A stretch of 64,000 nucleotides of DNA, taken from contig OZ059899.1 in the NCBI GenBank assembly GCA_964057225.1, positions 6,696,001-6,760,000 of the forward strand, written 5' to 3'. Below are positions 63,964 through 64,000 of this stretch, one piece after another. The notes beneath the pieces were generated by a model. The model saw nothing but the letters and a program-made list of their open reading frames with translations, was not told the origin of the DNA and ran no database searches. How positions within the stretch are numbered: position 1 is the first letter of the stretch; each line of letters begins with the position of its first letter. The DNA is from Auanema rhodensis. Lineage: Eukaryota; Nematoda; Chromadorea; Rhabditida; Rhabditidae. The position numbers and the translations under genes were made by a program.

Positions 63964-64000
63964 GAAGTATCTTTTGACCTCTGTAGTCTGCTGTTTGTAT

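Noticed and set aside
1-64000. CRISPR arrays, bacterial operons, integrated viral genes and transposase genes
   Set aside because: No regularly spaced repeats, reverse transcriptase, integrase, capsid or transposase motifs were found in any reading. The gene structure is eukaryotic throughout.

Overview
The window is a piece of an AT-rich nematode nuclear genome. The evidence is very short introns (mostly 40-60 nt, gt...ttttag or ttttcag), closely packed genes, likely spliced-leader acceptors a few bases before start codons, and nematode-type gene content: a HUM-6-like myosin VII, an NLP-2/22/23-type RPamide precursor, an Srd-like chemoreceptor, an UNC-93-like transporter, and CYB-3- and CIC-1-type cyclins. 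Coding exons are plainly richer in G+C than the surrounding DNA. I cannot name the species. The many small introns argue against the intron-poor Strongyloides group.

Layout. 1-0.77 kb: possible exon fragments of an unrecognised gene running off the left edge. 0.77-10.8 kb, minus: a complete myosin VII (motor, IQ motifs, MyTH4-FERM, SH3, MyTH4-FERM). 10.8-21.9 kb: about 11 kb without a recognisable gene, where the plus strand changes from A/G-rich to T/C-rich near 16.5 kb. 21.9-30.5 kb, plus: a suppressor-APC-domain (SAPCD-like) gene whose largest intron holds a complete antisense RPamide neuropeptide gene (26.2-28.4 kb). 31.4-33.6 kb, plus: membrane-anchored histidine acid phosphatase. About 34.0 kb: a long AT inverted repeat. 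34.9-36.4 kb, plus: Srd-like GPCR. 36.8-37.5 kb, minus: small secreted cysteine-rich protein. 38.4-44.6 kb, minus: anion-type Cys-loop receptor with a 15-nt microexon. 44.6-57.5 kb: about 13 kb with no convincing gene, but with a GC-rich run of stem-loops at 49.0 kb and coding-like fragments at 53.0-53.9 kb. 57.5-63.5 kb, minus: UNC-93-like protein, cyclin C and cyclin B3 in a head-to-tail run. Cyclin B3 and cyclin C are spaced like an operon, and candidate E2F/CHR elements lie upstream of cyclin B3.

The genes do not form one pathway. The two units that read as working arrangements are the cyclin B3-cyclin C pair, where a mitotic cyclin would be co-transcribed with a Mediator/CDK8 cyclin, and the neuropeptide gene nested antisense in the SAPCD-like gene. 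Exon boundaries were placed by hand from splice consensus and family similarity, so individual junctions may be off by a few bases.
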